Positions 45,634 to 54,542 of a stretch of DNA of 64,000 nucleotides are shown here, in pieces. The notes beneath the pieces are model-generated. The model was not told the origin of the DNA and made no database searches. It saw only the letters and a list, made by a program, of their open reading frames with translations. The translations under genes were made by a program, and so were the position numbers. Each line of letters opens with the position of its first letter. Within the stretch, counting starts at the first letter, position 1. Source of the stretch: Mycobacterium colombiense (GTDB lineage: Bacteria; Actinomycetota; Actinomycetes; Mycobacteriales; Mycobacteriaceae); the NCBI RefSeq assembly GCF_001672755.1, contig NZ_LZKI01000077.1, positions 1-64,000 of the forward strand, read 5' to 3'.

Positions 45634-47195
45634 GCCGCGGGACGAGCGACGATCCCGTCGCCGCGGTGGACGCGCTGGTGGCGGCCGCGGGGCCGGGGCT
45701 GGATCCGCCGGCGATTCAGCGCTGCGACGCGGTGCTGGTGACCGGTCCGTGGATGGCCGGGGTCACCGCGGTGGCCGACGCCCTGCGGAAGCGGCTGCCG
45801 CAGCACAGATTCGTGGAGTCGACGGACCTGGCGCCCGGCGAGGTGCCGATGCTCGTGGTGTTCGTCGTGTCGGCGGCGGCCAACCTGACGCCGTCGGACT
45901 GCGCCCTGCTGGACGCCGCGACCGAGCACACCGATGCGGTCGTCGGCGTGGTGTCCAAGATCGACGTGCATCTCAACTGGCGCGACATCGTCGCCGCCAA
46001 CTGCGACTCGCTGGGCGCGCACGCCGCCCGCTACGGCCGGGCGCCCTGGGTGGGTGTGGCGGCGCTGCCCGACCTGGGCGAGCCCGACGTCGACGAGCTG
46101 GTCCACGCCGTCTCGGCGCAACTCGACGACCCCGACCTCGCCCGGCGAAACAGGTTGCGGGCGTGGGAATCTCGGCTGCAGACGGTGGCGCGGCGGTTTG
46201 ACCGCGAGGTCGAGGGGCCGGGCCGGCGAGCCCGTGTCGAGGCGCTGCGCGAGGAGCGCAGCACCGCGTTGCAGCAGCGGCGTCAGGCGAAAAGCGAGCG
46301 CACGATCACGCTGCGCAGTCAGATCCAGCAGGCTCGGGTCGCGCTGTCCCACTCGGCACGCAACCGATGCGCGGGCGTGCGCACCGAACTGCAGGAGTAC
46401 GCGGCGGGTTTGTCGCGGCGCAACATGGCCGGCTTCGAGGCGGTCACCCGCGACCAGCTGGACGGGGTGGTCGCCGAGGTCAGCGAAAGCACCGATGCGC
46501 AACTGGCCGAGGTGGCGCAGGCGATGGATGTGCCGATGGAGCTGCCGCCGGTCGAGCAGCTGCCGACGGTAGACGTCTCGCCGCCGCCGCTGAAATCGCG
46601 GCGCCAGGAGATCTGGCTGATGATCCTGCTGGGCGTCGGGTTCGGCCTGGGGGTGGCGCTGACGCTGAGCCGGCTGATGAGCGGTTTGGCCTCGCGGCTG
46701 AATCCCGCGCTGGCCGTCGTCGCGGCACTGGCATGCGTGGCGATCTCTTTGGCACTCACCTTCATGGTGATCAACATCCGCGCGCTGCTGCACGACCGGG
46801 CGCTGCTGGATCGCTGGGCGGCCGACGTCACGGCCTCGCTGCAGTCGGTCGCAGAGGAGCTGGTCGCCACCCGGGTGCTGGTCGCCGAGTCGGTGTTGAG
46901 CAAGGCGCTGCTGGCCCAGGACGAGGCCGAGAACGCGGAAGTGGCCGCTTCGGTGGGCGTCATCGACACCGAACTGCGCGAGCACGCCCTGGCCGCCGCG
47001 CGGGCCTCGGCCGCGCGCGATCGGGAGATGCCCGCGGTGACGGCGGCCCTGGCCGTCGTGCGTGCAGAACTGGGAGAACCGGGTATACGAGAAGACGAAA
47101 GTCACTCCGAAGCCGCCGGCGGTGACGAGACCGAAAAACCCGCTTCGAGGAGCGAAGATGGCGACCCGTCGGGATCTTCTGAATCGTTGTTGTGA
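45630..47195 (+). CDS. Membrane-anchored dynamin-like GTPase relative, Rv0210
   Basis: 521 residues from GTG. The N-terminal domain has a poorly conserved P-loop (VLVTGPWMAGVTAV, about 28-41) and VVSKIDVHLNW as an NKxD-like motif. Then come coiled-coil-rich helices, two adjacent transmembrane helices (IWLMILLGVGFGLGVALTL and ALAVVAALACVAISLALTFM, near 325-375) and a charged tail. The layout, GTPase-helices-paired TM, recalls bacterial dynamin-like proteins such as IniA/IniC. Coupled to the preceding relative, so the two probably work as a pair. Confidence 0.68.
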   Translation: MSRGTSDDPVAAVDALVAAAGPGLDPPAIQRCDAVLVTGPWMAGVTAVADALRKRLPQHRFVESTDLAPGEVPMLVVFVVSAAANLTPSDCALLDAATEHTDAVVGVVSKIDVHLNWRDIVAANCDSLGAHAARYGRAPWVGVAALPDLGEPDVDELVHAVSAQLDDPDLARRNRLRAWESRLQTVARRFDREVEGPGRRARVEALREERSTALQQRRQAKSERTITLRSQIQQARVALSHSARNRCAGVRTELQEYAAGLSRRNMAGFEAVTRDQLDGVVAEVSESTDAQLAEVAQAMDVPMELPPVEQLPTVDVSPPPLKSRRQEIWLMILLGVGFGLGVALTLSRLMSGLASRLNPALAVVAALACVAISLALTFMVINIRALLHDRALLDRWAADVTASLQSVAEELVATRVLVAESVLSKALLAQDEAENAEVAASVGVIDTELREHALAAARASAARDREMPAVTAALAVVRAELGEPGIREDESHSEAAGGDETEKPASRSEDGDPSGSSESLL

Positions 47196-47335
47196 GAAGG
47201 CTTATACCTGCCCGAGACTTCCCCGACAAGATCCTCAAGATAACCTGTAGTTAACGCCACCAATTCCTTAATTGTGTGGGCGAGAGCATAGCGAGCAACA
47301 CCAGCCCGATACGCAGAAGAATCCAGGAGAGTTCG

Positions 47336-49162
47336 ATGACCTCAGCGACCATTCCCGGTTTGGATACAGCACCCACGAACCACCAGGGCCTGCTGTCATG
47401 GGTGCAGGAGGTCGCCGAACTCACCCAGCCCGACCGGGTGATCTTCGCTGACGGCTCCGACGAGGAGTTCAACCGCCTGGCCGCCCAGCTGGTCGAGGCC
47501 GGCACGTTGAAGAAGCTCAACGAGAAGAAGCACCCGAACTCGTACCTGGCGCTGTCGGACCCGTCCGACGTGGCGCGCGTGGAGTCCCGGACCTTCATCT
47601 GCACCGAGAAGCAGGACGGTGCCGGACCGACCAACAACTGGATGGACCCGTCCGAGATGCGGTCCACCATGACCGACCTGTACCGCGGTTGTATGCGCGG
47701 CCGCACCATGTGGGTGGTGCCGTTCTGCATGGGACCCCTCGGCGCCGACGACCCGAAGCTGGGCGTGGAGATCACCGACTCCGAGTACGTCGTCATCTCG
47801 ATGAAGGTGATGACCCGGATGGGCAAGGCCGCCCTGGAAAAGATGGGCGACGACGGGTTCTTCGTCAAGGCGCTGCACTCGGTCGGCGCGCCGCTGGAGC
47901 CGGGCCAAAAGGACGTGCCGTGGCCGTGCAACGACACCAAGTACATCACCCACTTCCCGGAGACCCGCGAAATCATGAGCTACGGCTCGGGCTACGGCGG
48001 TAACGCGCTGCTGGGTAAGAAGTGCTACTCGCTGCGCATCGCCTCGGCGATGGCCCACGACGAGGGCTGGCTCGCCGAGCACATGCTGATCCTCAAGCTC
48101 ATCTCCCCGGAGAACAAGGCTTACTACTTCGCTGCCGCGTTCCCGTCGGCGTGCGGCAAGACCAACCTCGCCATGCTGCAGCCGACCATCCCGGGCTGGC
48201 GCGCCGAGACGCTCGGTGACGACATCGCCTGGATGCGGTTCGGCAAGGACGGTCGCCTGTACGCGGTCAACCCCGAGTTCGGTTTCTTCGGCGTCGCGCC
48301 GGGCACCAACTGGAAGTCCAACCCCAACGCCATGCGCACCATCGAGGCCGGCAACACCGTCTTCACCAACGTGGCGCTCACCGACGACAACGACGTGTGG
48401 TGGGAAGGCCTGGAGGGCGAACCGGAGCACCTGACCGACTGGAAGGGCCGCGACTGGACGCCCGATTCCGGCGAGAAGGCCGCGCATCCCAACTCGCGCT
48501 ACTGCACCCCGATGTCGCAGTGCCCGATCCTGGCGCCGGAGTGGGACGACCCGCAGGGCGTGCCGATCTCGGGCATCCTGTTCGGCGCCCGCCGCAAGAC
48601 CACGGTGCCGCTGGTGACGCAGGCCCGCGACTGGCAGCACGGCGTGTTCATGGGAGCCACCATGGGCAGCGAGCAGACCGCCGCCGCCGAGGGCAAGGTC
48701 GGCACCGTGCGCCGCGACCCGATGGCCATGCTGCCGTTCCTGGGCTACCACGTCGGTGACTACTTCCAGCACTGGATCGACCTGGGCAAGAACTCCGACG
48801 AGTCGAAGATGCCGAAGGTGTTCTTCGTCAACTGGTTCCGTCGCGACGAAGACGGTGGCTTCCTGTGGCCGGGCTTCGGCGAGAACAGCCGGGTGCTCAA
48901 GTGGATCGTGGACCGCATCGAGCACCAGGCCGGCGGCCAGGACACCCCGATCGGCATCGTGCCGACCGCCGACGACTTGGACCTGGACGGCCTGGACGTC
49001 GATGACGGCGACGTGGCGAAGGCGCTCGCGGTCAACCCCGCCGAGTGGCGCGAGGAACTGCCCCTGATCGAGGAGTGGTTCGATTTCGTCGGCGACAAGC
49101 TGCCCACCGGTGTCCGCGACGAGTTCGAGGCGCTCAAGCAGCGACTGTCCGAAGCGGGCTGA
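47336..49162 (+). CDS. pckA: Phosphoenolpyruvate carboxykinase (GTP)
   Basis: 608 residues, AGGAGA upstream of ATG 47336. Catalyses GTP-dependent oxaloacetate to PEP conversion, the entry to gluconeogenesis during growth on fatty acids. The kinase-1 loop [12 protein letters not shown] (near 280), the metal-site region [27 protein letters not shown] and the C-terminal [19 protein letters not shown] are all characteristic of GTP-type PEPCK. Fits the lipid-using gene content of the window. Confidence 0.96.
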   Translation: MTSATIPGLDTAPTNHQGLLSWVQEVAELTQPDRVIFADGSDEEFNRLAAQLVEAGTLKKLNEKKHPNSYLALSDPSDVARVESRTFICTEKQDGAGPTNNWMDPSEMRSTMTDLYRGCMRGRTMWVVPFCMGPLGADDPKLGVEITDSEYVVISMKVMTRMGKAALEKMGDDGFFVKALHSVGAPLEPGQKDVPWPCNDTKYITHFPETREIMSYGSGYGGNALLGKKCYSLRIASAMAHDEGWLAEHMLILKLISPENKAYYFAAAFPSACGKTNLAMLQPTIPGWRAETLGDDIAWMRFGKDGRLYAVNPEFGFFGVAPGTNWKSNPNAMRTIEAGNTVFTNVALTDDNDVWWEGLEGEPEHLTDWKGRDWTPDSGEKAAHPNSRYCTPMSQCPILAPEWDDPQGVPISGILFGARRKTTVPLVTQARDWQHGVFMGATMGSEQTAAAEGKVGTVRRDPMAMLPFLGYHVGDYFQHWIDLGKNSDESKMPKVFFVNWFRRDEDGGFLWPGFGENSRVLKWIVDRIEHQAGGQDTPIGIVPTADDLDLDGLDVDDGDVAKALAVNPAEWREELPLIEEWFDFVGDKLPTGVRDEFEALKQRLSEAG

Positions 49163-49176
49163 GCCCGCTTGCGGGC
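49163..49176. terminator. Short GC palindrome between pckA and the SoxR-type gene
   Basis: GCCCGC-TT-GCGGGC directly after the pckA stop codon, in the 27-bp gap to the convergent regulator gene. A plausible weak bidirectional terminator. Confidence 0.35.
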
Positions 49177-49189
49177 GGTGAGGTAGACC

Positions 49190-49657
49190 TCAGCCGCTAA
49201 TCGCCTGCCGCCGTAGTGCTCTCGGCAGGTACATTGCTCCCGCTCCGGCACTGGCCGCAAGGTCGCCCGGATTGGAGATGGCGCAGCGCTTCAGCGACAG
49301 GCAACCGCAGCCGATGCACGAGTCCAGGTTGTCGCGCAGCGCGATCAACCCGGCGATCTGATCGTCGAGGCGCGCACGCCAGGTTTTGGACAGTCGGCTC
49401 CAGTCGGCGCGGCTCGGGGTGCGGCCGTCCGGAAGTGTGGCGAGCGCGTCGGCGATCTCATCCAGGCTCAGGCCGACGTTGCGGGCGGCCTTGATGAAGG
49501 CCAGGCGTCGCAGCATCTGCCGCTCGAAGCGGCGCTGGCCACCGGCGGTTCGGGTCGCCGTGATCAGGCCCTGCCCCTCATAGAATCGGATCGCCGATGC
49601 CGCGAAGCCGCTGCGCTTCGCTATCTCACTGACGGTGAACAAGTCTCGCTTATCCAT
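49190..49657 (-). CDS. SoxR-type redox-sensing MerR regulator
   Basis: 155 residues from ATG 49657. MerR HTH (FTVSEIAKRSGFAASAIRFYE, about 7-27), dimerisation helix, and the [2Fe-2S] motif CIGCGCLSLKRC with Cys114, 117, 119 and 125, which is exactly the CX2CXCX5C spacing of SoxR, followed by NPGD. SoxR proteins activate or derepress genes when redox-active compounds oxidise the cluster. Divergent from the SDR/QueA-like pair, which is its likely target. M. tuberculosis has no equivalent here; its nadR/Rv0213c genes occupy the site. Confidence 0.9.
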   Translation of the reverse strand: MDKRDLFTVSEIAKRSGFAASAIRFYEGQGLITATRTAGGQRRFERQMLRRLAFIKAARNVGLSLDEIADALATLPDGRTPSRADWSRLSKTWRARLDDQIAGLIALRDNLDSCIGCGCLSLKRCAISNPGDLAASAGAGAMYLPRALRRQAISG

Positions 49658-49680
49658 TGTGGCCTTCTCGAATTCGGGAC

Positions 49681-49701
49681 TTGACTTAAAGTTTACTTCA
49701 A
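49681..49701. promoter_or_regulatory. Candidate SoxR operator, TTGA-N2-TAAA-G-TTTA-N2-TCAA
   Basis: A 21-bp interrupted dyad matching at 8 of 10 position pairs, AT-rich against a GC-rich background, in the 60-bp gap between the divergent SoxR-type and SDR genes. Its left end TTGACT can act as a -35 for the SDR gene, as expected for a MerR-family operator set in a promoter spacer. It differs from the classical enteric SoxR box. Confidence 0.55.
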
Positions 49702-49717
49702 CTATCAGTATGGGGAG

Positions 49718-50434
49718 ATGACTCAATCCAAACAGCAATCTGTCGCGATTGTCACCGGCGCCTCGCGCGGCTTCGGAAGTGCGGTTACCGCCGCCCTGCT
49801 CGGCCGCGGTTGGACCGTCGTCGGCGATGCTCGACGCGCCTCTGAACTGGAATCAACTGTCCGAAAACTGAATTCAATAAACTTCATCGCGGTGCCCGGT
49901 GACGTCACCGACGCGTCACACCGTGCCGAATTGGTCGCGGCAGCACGCGATGTCGGGCCACTTGGCCTCCTGGTGAACAACGCCAGCCGACTGGGGCCCA
50001 GCCCGCAACCGGTAATCGCCGACTACCCGGCGAGCGAGTTGTGGACGGTATACCAGACGAACCTGTTCGCGCCGCTGGCCCTGATCCAGGCGGCACTGCC
50101 GGCGCTCGCCGACAACGCCGGCGTCATCGTCAACCTGACCTCCGACGCCGCCGTCGAACCGTATCCCGGCTGGGGCGGCTATGGCTCGTCGAAGGCCGCA
50201 CTCGACCAGCTATCGGCCGTCCTCGCCGCCGAGGTGCCCGCCGTCGCGGTGTACGCCTTCGACCCCGGTGACATGCGCACCGAGATGCATCAGGCGGCGT
50301 TTCCCGGCGAGGACATCTCCGATCGCGCCGAGCCGGAGTCCGTTGTGCCGGCGCTGCTGCGCCTGCTGGACACCCGGCCGGCTCCTGGCCGCTACCGAGC
50401 CGCCGAACTGTCGTTATCCGGAGCGCCGCGATGA
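49718..50434 (+). CDS. Short-chain dehydrogenase/reductase
   Basis: 238 residues. VAIVTGASRGFGSAV (TGxxxGxG cofactor site, about 9-23), VNNAS, and the Y-x3-K pair in GGYGSSKAALDQL, preceded by a TSDAA catalytic-type Ser. The start has GGGGAG immediately before it, too close for a normal Shine-Dalgarno. The gene is coupled by ATGA to the QueA-like gene. Probably a redox-regulated carbonyl or quinone reductase under the divergent SoxR-type protein; the substrate is unknown. Confidence 0.85.
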   Translation: MTQSKQQSVAIVTGASRGFGSAVTAALLGRGWTVVGDARRASELESTVRKLNSINFIAVPGDVTDASHRAELVAAARDVGPLGLLVNNASRLGPSPQPVIADYPASELWTVYQTNLFAPLALIQAALPALADNAGVIVNLTSDAAVEPYPGWGGYGSSKAALDQLSAVLAAEVPAVAVYAFDPGDMRTEMHQAAFPGEDISDRAEPESVVPALLRLLDTRPAPGRYRAAELSLSGAPR

Positions 50435-51492
50435 CTCTGGCGGCTCCGCACACCCGCTTCCACCGCGCTCCGGGCTCCGATGCCATCGAGCCTCCCGAAG
50501 CGCACGGCATCGCCCGCGATGCCGTCAAACTGCTGGTCGCTCGTCCGGACGGCGTCAGCCACGCCCGCTTCGCCGACCTCGGCAGTCACCTCTGTCCGGG
50601 CGACCTGCTGGTGGTGAACAACTCCGCCACCATGCCCGCCGCGGTGGACGGCCGCCGCGACGGGCGGCCCATCGCAGTGCACTTCTCGACCCGGCGAGCC
50701 GACAGGAGCTGGGTGGTGGAACTGCGGCCCGCGGGAGACGCGACCGGACACCTGCCGGACGTCCGGCCGGGCGAGCGTATCGACCTGCCCGGCGGAGCGG
50801 CGCTCGTCATCGTGTCGTCCTATCCGGAAGCCGGAGCCGTGGGCGCGCGGCTGTGGACCGCGCGGCTGATTCTCGAGGGTGACGTCGTGTCGTACCTGGG
50901 CCGGCACGGGCGGCCGATTCGGTATTCGTACGTGCCGCGACACTGGCCGCTGCGCTACTACCAGACGGTGTTCGCCAGACAACCCGGTAGCGCGGAAATG
51001 CCCAGCGCGGCACGTCCTTTCAGCACAGAACTGGTCACCGACCTGGTGGCCGCCGGCATCGCGATCGCGCCGATCACGCTGCACGCGGGGGTGTCGTCGG
51101 CCGAAGCCGGCGAGCCGCCGACGCCCGAGCCCTTCGCCGTGCCGGCTGCCACCGCGCGGATGGTCAACTCGGCGCGTGCGGCCGGGAGCAGGGTGATCGC
51201 CGTCGGCACCACGGTGACCCGAGCTCTGGAATCGGCCGCCACCGCCGGCGGCGTAGTCCGGGCGGTCACCGGCTGGACGGATCTGGTGCTTGGGCCCGAC
51301 CGGCCGTGCCGCGTGGTCGGCGGCCTGGTCACCGGATGGCACGACGCGGGTGCCTCGCACCTGTTGTTGCTGGAGGCGGTCGCCGGTCCCGAGCTGGTCG
51401 CCACGGCGTATCGCGAGGCGGTGCACCACGGCTACCTGTGGCATGAATTCGGCGACAGCGCCCTGCTGCTGCCCGCCCTGACGACCACTTAA
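50431..51492 (+). CDS. Diverged QueA-like protein (SAM:tRNA ribosyltransferase-isomerase fold)
   Basis: 353 residues, full QueA length. Recognisable family blocks are PGDLLVVNNSATMPA, YYQTVFARQPGSAEMPSA, GSRVIAVGTTVTRALESAA and the C-terminal YREAVHHGYLWHEFGDSALLL. Several active-site blocks deviate from the family: the PTAGLHF motif reads PSAARPFS, the FNDTRV block reads VNNSAT, and the NFHLP block reads GWHDAG. Mycobacteria are not generally known to make queuosine, and no other queuosine gene is here, so a different substrate is likely. Coupled to the SDR gene. Confidence 0.82.
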   Translation: MTLAAPHTRFHRAPGSDAIEPPEAHGIARDAVKLLVARPDGVSHARFADLGSHLCPGDLLVVNNSATMPAAVDGRRDGRPIAVHFSTRRADRSWVVELRPAGDATGHLPDVRPGERIDLPGGAALVIVSSYPEAGAVGARLWTARLILEGDVVSYLGRHGRPIRYSYVPRHWPLRYYQTVFARQPGSAEMPSAARPFSTELVTDLVAAGIAIAPITLHAGVSSAEAGEPPTPEPFAVPAATARMVNSARAAGSRVIAVGTTVTRALESAATAGGVVRAVTGWTDLVLGPDRPCRVVGGLVTGWHDAGASHLLLLEAVAGPELVATAYREAVHHGYLWHEFGDSALLLPALTTT

Positions 51493-51514
51493 CACCCGTC
51501 AAGTTTGGCGGCGG

Positions 51515-51520
51515 TACAGT
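51515..51520 (+). promoter_or_regulatory. -10 hexamer TACAGT before fadD4
   Basis: TANNNT element 6 nt before ATG 51527, no Shine-Dalgarno; leaderless fadD4 mRNA predicted, separate from the QueA-like transcript that ends 34 bp upstream. Confidence 0.45.
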
Positions 51521-51526
51521 CTGCGC

Positions 51527-53044
51527 ATGCAGATCCGCCCGTATATCGGCGCCGACAAAGCTGCTGTCATCCTGTACCCGTCCGGAACGGTCGTCACCTT
51601 CGACGACCTCGAGGCCCGTGCCAATCGACTGGCGCACCGGTTCCGCGAGGCGGGTCTGCGCGAGGGCGACACCGTCGCCATCCTGATGGAGAACAACGAG
51701 CACATCCACGCGGTGATGTGGGCGGCTCGTCGCAGCGGTTTGTACTACGTGCCGATCAACACCCACCTGACCGCGGCAGAGGCGGCCTACATCATCGACA
51801 ACAGCAGCGCGAAGGCCATCATCGGGTCGGCGGCGCTGCGCGACACCCTCGCCGGCCTGGCCGAGCAACTGCCGGGCGGGCTGCCGGAGCTGCTGCTGAT
51901 CGCCGACGGTGACCTGCCCGGCTGGGAGCGCTATCCGGAATGCGTTGCGGGCCAGCCCGACACCCCGATCGACGACGAGATCGAGGGCGACCTGCTGCAG
52001 TACTCGTCGGGCACCACCGGCCGGCCCAAGGGCATCAAGCGCGAATTGCCGCACGTGCCACCGGCCGAGGCGCCGGGCATGATGTCCGCACTGGTCGGTT
52101 TCTGGATGACGCCCGACTCGATCTACCTGAGCCCGGCTCCGCTGTACCACACGGCGCCATCGGTGTGGTCGATGAGCGCGCAGGCCGGCGGCATCACCAC
52201 CGTGGTGATGGAGAAGTTCGACGCCGAAGGCTGCCTGGACGCCATCCAGCGATACCGCGTCACACACGGCCAGTTCGTCCCGGCAATGTTCACGCGCATG
52301 CTGAAACTGCCTGAGCGGGTTCGTCATTCGTACGACCTGGCCGGCCTGCAGCGGGTGATGCACGCCGCGGCTCCGTGCCCGGTGGAGATCAAGAAGCAGA
52401 TGATCGACTGGTGGGGACCGATCATCGACGAGTACTACGCGTCCTCGGAAGCGCACGGGTCGACGCTGATCACCGCCGAAGAGTGGCTGGCGCATCCGGG
52501 TTCGGTCGGCAAGCCCATGGGGGGCGCCGTGCACATCCTCGACGAGCACGGCGACGAGCTCCCGCCCGGGCAGGCCGGCGAGATCTACTTCGAGGGCGGC
52601 TATTCCTTCGAATACCTCAACGACCCAACGAAAACCGCCTCATCGCGCGACAAGCACGGCTGGGCCACCGTCGGGGACATCGGCTACCTCGACGAGGAGG
52701 GCTACCTGTACCTGACCGACCGGCGCCACCACATGATCATCTCCGGCGGGGTGAACATCTACCCGCAGGAGGCCGAGAACCTTCTGGTCACCCACCCGAA
52801 GGTGCTCGACGCCGCGGTGTTCGGGGTGCCCGACGACGAGATGGGTCAGCGTGTCGTGGCGGCCGTGCAGACCGTCGACCCGGCCGACGCCACCGACGAA
52901 TTCGCCGACGAGCTGACGGCATGGTTGCGAGATCGGTTGGCGCACTACAAGTGCCCCCGATCGATCGCCTTCGAAGCGCAGCTGCCGCGCACCGACACCG
53001 GCAAGCTCTACAAGAATGGGCTGATCGAGAAATACTCGGTGTGA
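51527..53044 (+). CDS. fadD4: Acyl-CoA synthetase (AMP-forming) FadD4
   Basis: 505 residues of the ANL superfamily. AMP-binding YSSGTTGRPKGI (about 163-174), YYASSEAHG acyl-pocket block, GWATVGDIGYLDEEGYLYLTD (hinge Asp) and the C-terminal Lys in PRTDTGKLYK. Activates a carboxylic acid to its CoA thioester. Followed at 3 bp by the crotonase gene, so the acid is probably passed into a beta-oxidation-type route. Corresponds to Rv0214. Confidence 0.92.
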   Translation: MQIRPYIGADKAAVILYPSGTVVTFDDLEARANRLAHRFREAGLREGDTVAILMENNEHIHAVMWAARRSGLYYVPINTHLTAAEAAYIIDNSSAKAIIGSAALRDTLAGLAEQLPGGLPELLLIADGDLPGWERYPECVAGQPDTPIDDEIEGDLLQYSSGTTGRPKGIKRELPHVPPAEAPGMMSALVGFWMTPDSIYLSPAPLYHTAPSVWSMSAQAGGITTVVMEKFDAEGCLDAIQRYRVTHGQFVPAMFTRMLKLPERVRHSYDLAGLQRVMHAAAPCPVEIKKQMIDWWGPIIDEYYASSEAHGSTLITAEEWLAHPGSVGKPMGGAVHILDEHGDELPPGQAGEIYFEGGYSFEYLNDPTKTASSRDKHGWATVGDIGYLDEEGYLYLTDRRHHMIISGGVNIYPQEAENLLVTHPKVLDAAVFGVPDDEMGQRVVAAVQTVDPADATDEFADELTAWLRDRLAHYKCPRSIAFEAQLPRTDTGKLYKNGLIEKYSV

Positions 53045-53047
53045 CCG

Positions 53048-54007
53048 ATGCTCCGGGTGGTCGACCTGTCGAGCGCGCCGCAGGACTGCCCGGCGTCGCC
53101 GCCCGGGGTGATCGTCGCCGTCGGCTCGGCCGCCGACATCGCCGAAGCCGGATCCTGGCTTGACGCAGCAACTTTCACGCTGACCGAGGAACCGTGCGCC
53201 GACCGGCGGGTGGTCACCGTCGATTCGGTGACCGCGACGGTGGACGAGTTGACGGCCAGGTGCCGGCGCTGGCCGCACGCCAGCGGGATCTGCGACGACG
53301 TGTTGCGCGGGGTGGATCCGCGCGGACCGACGCTGTCCGGGGTGGTGACGGAGTCGTTGGCGTACTCGACCCTGCAGGCCGGCCCGGAGTTCGCGCAATG
53401 GTTGCGCGAGCGCGGTCCGGTCCGCATGCCCGAGATCCCTGACCCGGTGCGGGCGACGCGCGACGGTGACGTCGTGCGGATCGCGTTCAACCGGCCGCAA
53501 CGGCACAACGCGTTCTCCACCGATGCCCGCGCCGCCCTGTTGGAAGCGCTGACGGTGGCGCAGCTGGATCCCTCGGTCACCGGCATCGTGTTGAGCGGCA
53601 ACGGCCCGTCGTTCTGCAGCGGCGGTGACCTGGCTGAATTCGGCACCTTCGCCGACCCGGCGAGTGCGCACCTGGCCCGCACCCGCTACAGCCCCGCCCT
53701 GGCGCTCGATGGGCTGGCCGCCCGGCTCGGCCGCGCGTGCCGGGCCGAGGTGCACGGCCGGGTGCTGGGCAGCGGACTGGAGATGGCGGCGTTCTGCGGA
53801 TGGGTCAGCGCCCGCGACGACGCGGTGTTCGGGCTACCCGAGCTGGCGTTGGGGCTGTTGCCCGGGGCCGGTGGCACCGTCAGCGTGACACGACGGATAG
53901 GCCGTTGGCGCACAGCGTATCTCGTGTTGTCCGGCCGCACCGTCGATGCGGCGACTGCGACGGCCTGGGGGCTGGTCGACGAGACCTGGGATCAGAAGCC
54001 CGGATAG
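53048..54007 (+). CDS. Crotonase-fold enoyl-CoA hydratase/isomerase with shortened C-terminus
   Basis: 319 residues, 3 bp after fadD4. The first ~135 residues are an unusual N-terminal region. Then comes the crotonase core with RPQRHNAFS, GPSFCSGGDLAEF (oxyanion hole), GRVLGSGLEMAAFCG and FGLPELALGLLPGAGGT. The two Glu positions used by hydratases (LEM, PEL) are kept. It ends at WGLVDETWDQKPG, so the C-terminal helical domain of about 60 residues that closes the active site in typical members is missing. The end overlaps the dispanin gene by 16 bp. Confidence 0.85.
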   Translation: MLRVVDLSSAPQDCPASPPGVIVAVGSAADIAEAGSWLDAATFTLTEEPCADRRVVTVDSVTATVDELTARCRRWPHASGICDDVLRGVDPRGPTLSGVVTESLAYSTLQAGPEFAQWLRERGPVRMPEIPDPVRATRDGDVVRIAFNRPQRHNAFSTDARAALLEALTVAQLDPSVTGIVLSGNGPSFCSGGDLAEFGTFADPASAHLARTRYSPALALDGLAARLGRACRAEVHGRVLGSGLEMAAFCGWVSARDDAVFGLPELALGLLPGAGGTVSVTRRIGRWRTAYLVLSGRTVDAATATAWGLVDETWDQKPG

Positions 54008-54459
54008 GTGGTGGTGGTCGTGGACGGGATGGACGACACGATCGCCGCGAACATGGCGAACCACAGCACGACGCCGATCACCGCGACGGCGGCACCCACG
54101 ACCGCACTGATGATGGCCCACTTCTTGGCGTTGTTGGACGCCTCGTGCGCCTCGGCGTAGCGTCCCTGAGCCCACAGGCTGGAGACCTTGGTGGAGTACA
54201 CAATCGACACGATCCCCAATGGCAGGCAGCACAGCACCGTGCACAGGATCGCCCAGACCAGATAGTTCTCGGGCTCCTGCCAGCCTGGCTGGGGCGCCGG
54301 CCAGCCCGCGGGTGGGGGCTGGCCCTGCCACCCCGGTGGCTGGTGAGGCTGCCATCCGGCGGGGTGCTGGCCCTGCCATTCCGGTTGCTGGCCTTGCCAT
54401 TCCGGCTGCTGCGCCGGCCATTCTGGCGAACCTCCGGGCGGCACGGGGGGATAACTCAT
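53992..54459 (-). CDS. CD225/dispanin family small membrane protein
   Basis: 155 residues from ATG 54459. The N-terminal ~70 residues are Pro/Gln/Trp/Gly-rich repeats (PEWQGQQPEWQGQHP-like). Then a helix with CTVLCCLPLGIVSIVYSTKV, the loop AQGRYAEAHEASNNAKKW, and a second helix (AIISAVVGAAVAVIGVVLWF), which is the two-helix CD225 layout. Prokaryotic members are of unknown function. Convergent with and overlapping the crotonase gene. Confidence 0.85.
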   Translation of the reverse strand: MSYPPVPPGGSPEWPAQQPEWQGQQPEWQGQHPAGWQPHQPPGWQGQPPPAGWPAPQPGWQEPENYLVWAILCTVLCCLPLGIVSIVYSTKVSSLWAQGRYAEAHEASNNAKKWAIISAVVGAAVAVIGVVLWFAMFAAIVSSIPSTTTTTYPGF

Positions 54460-54542
54460 GGCTGCTGCCTTTCCCTTTGGTTCAGAGTCAGGTAAATATA
54501 CTCCCAAACTTTGTTCTCGGGCCGTGAGATTGGTGAGCCGGT

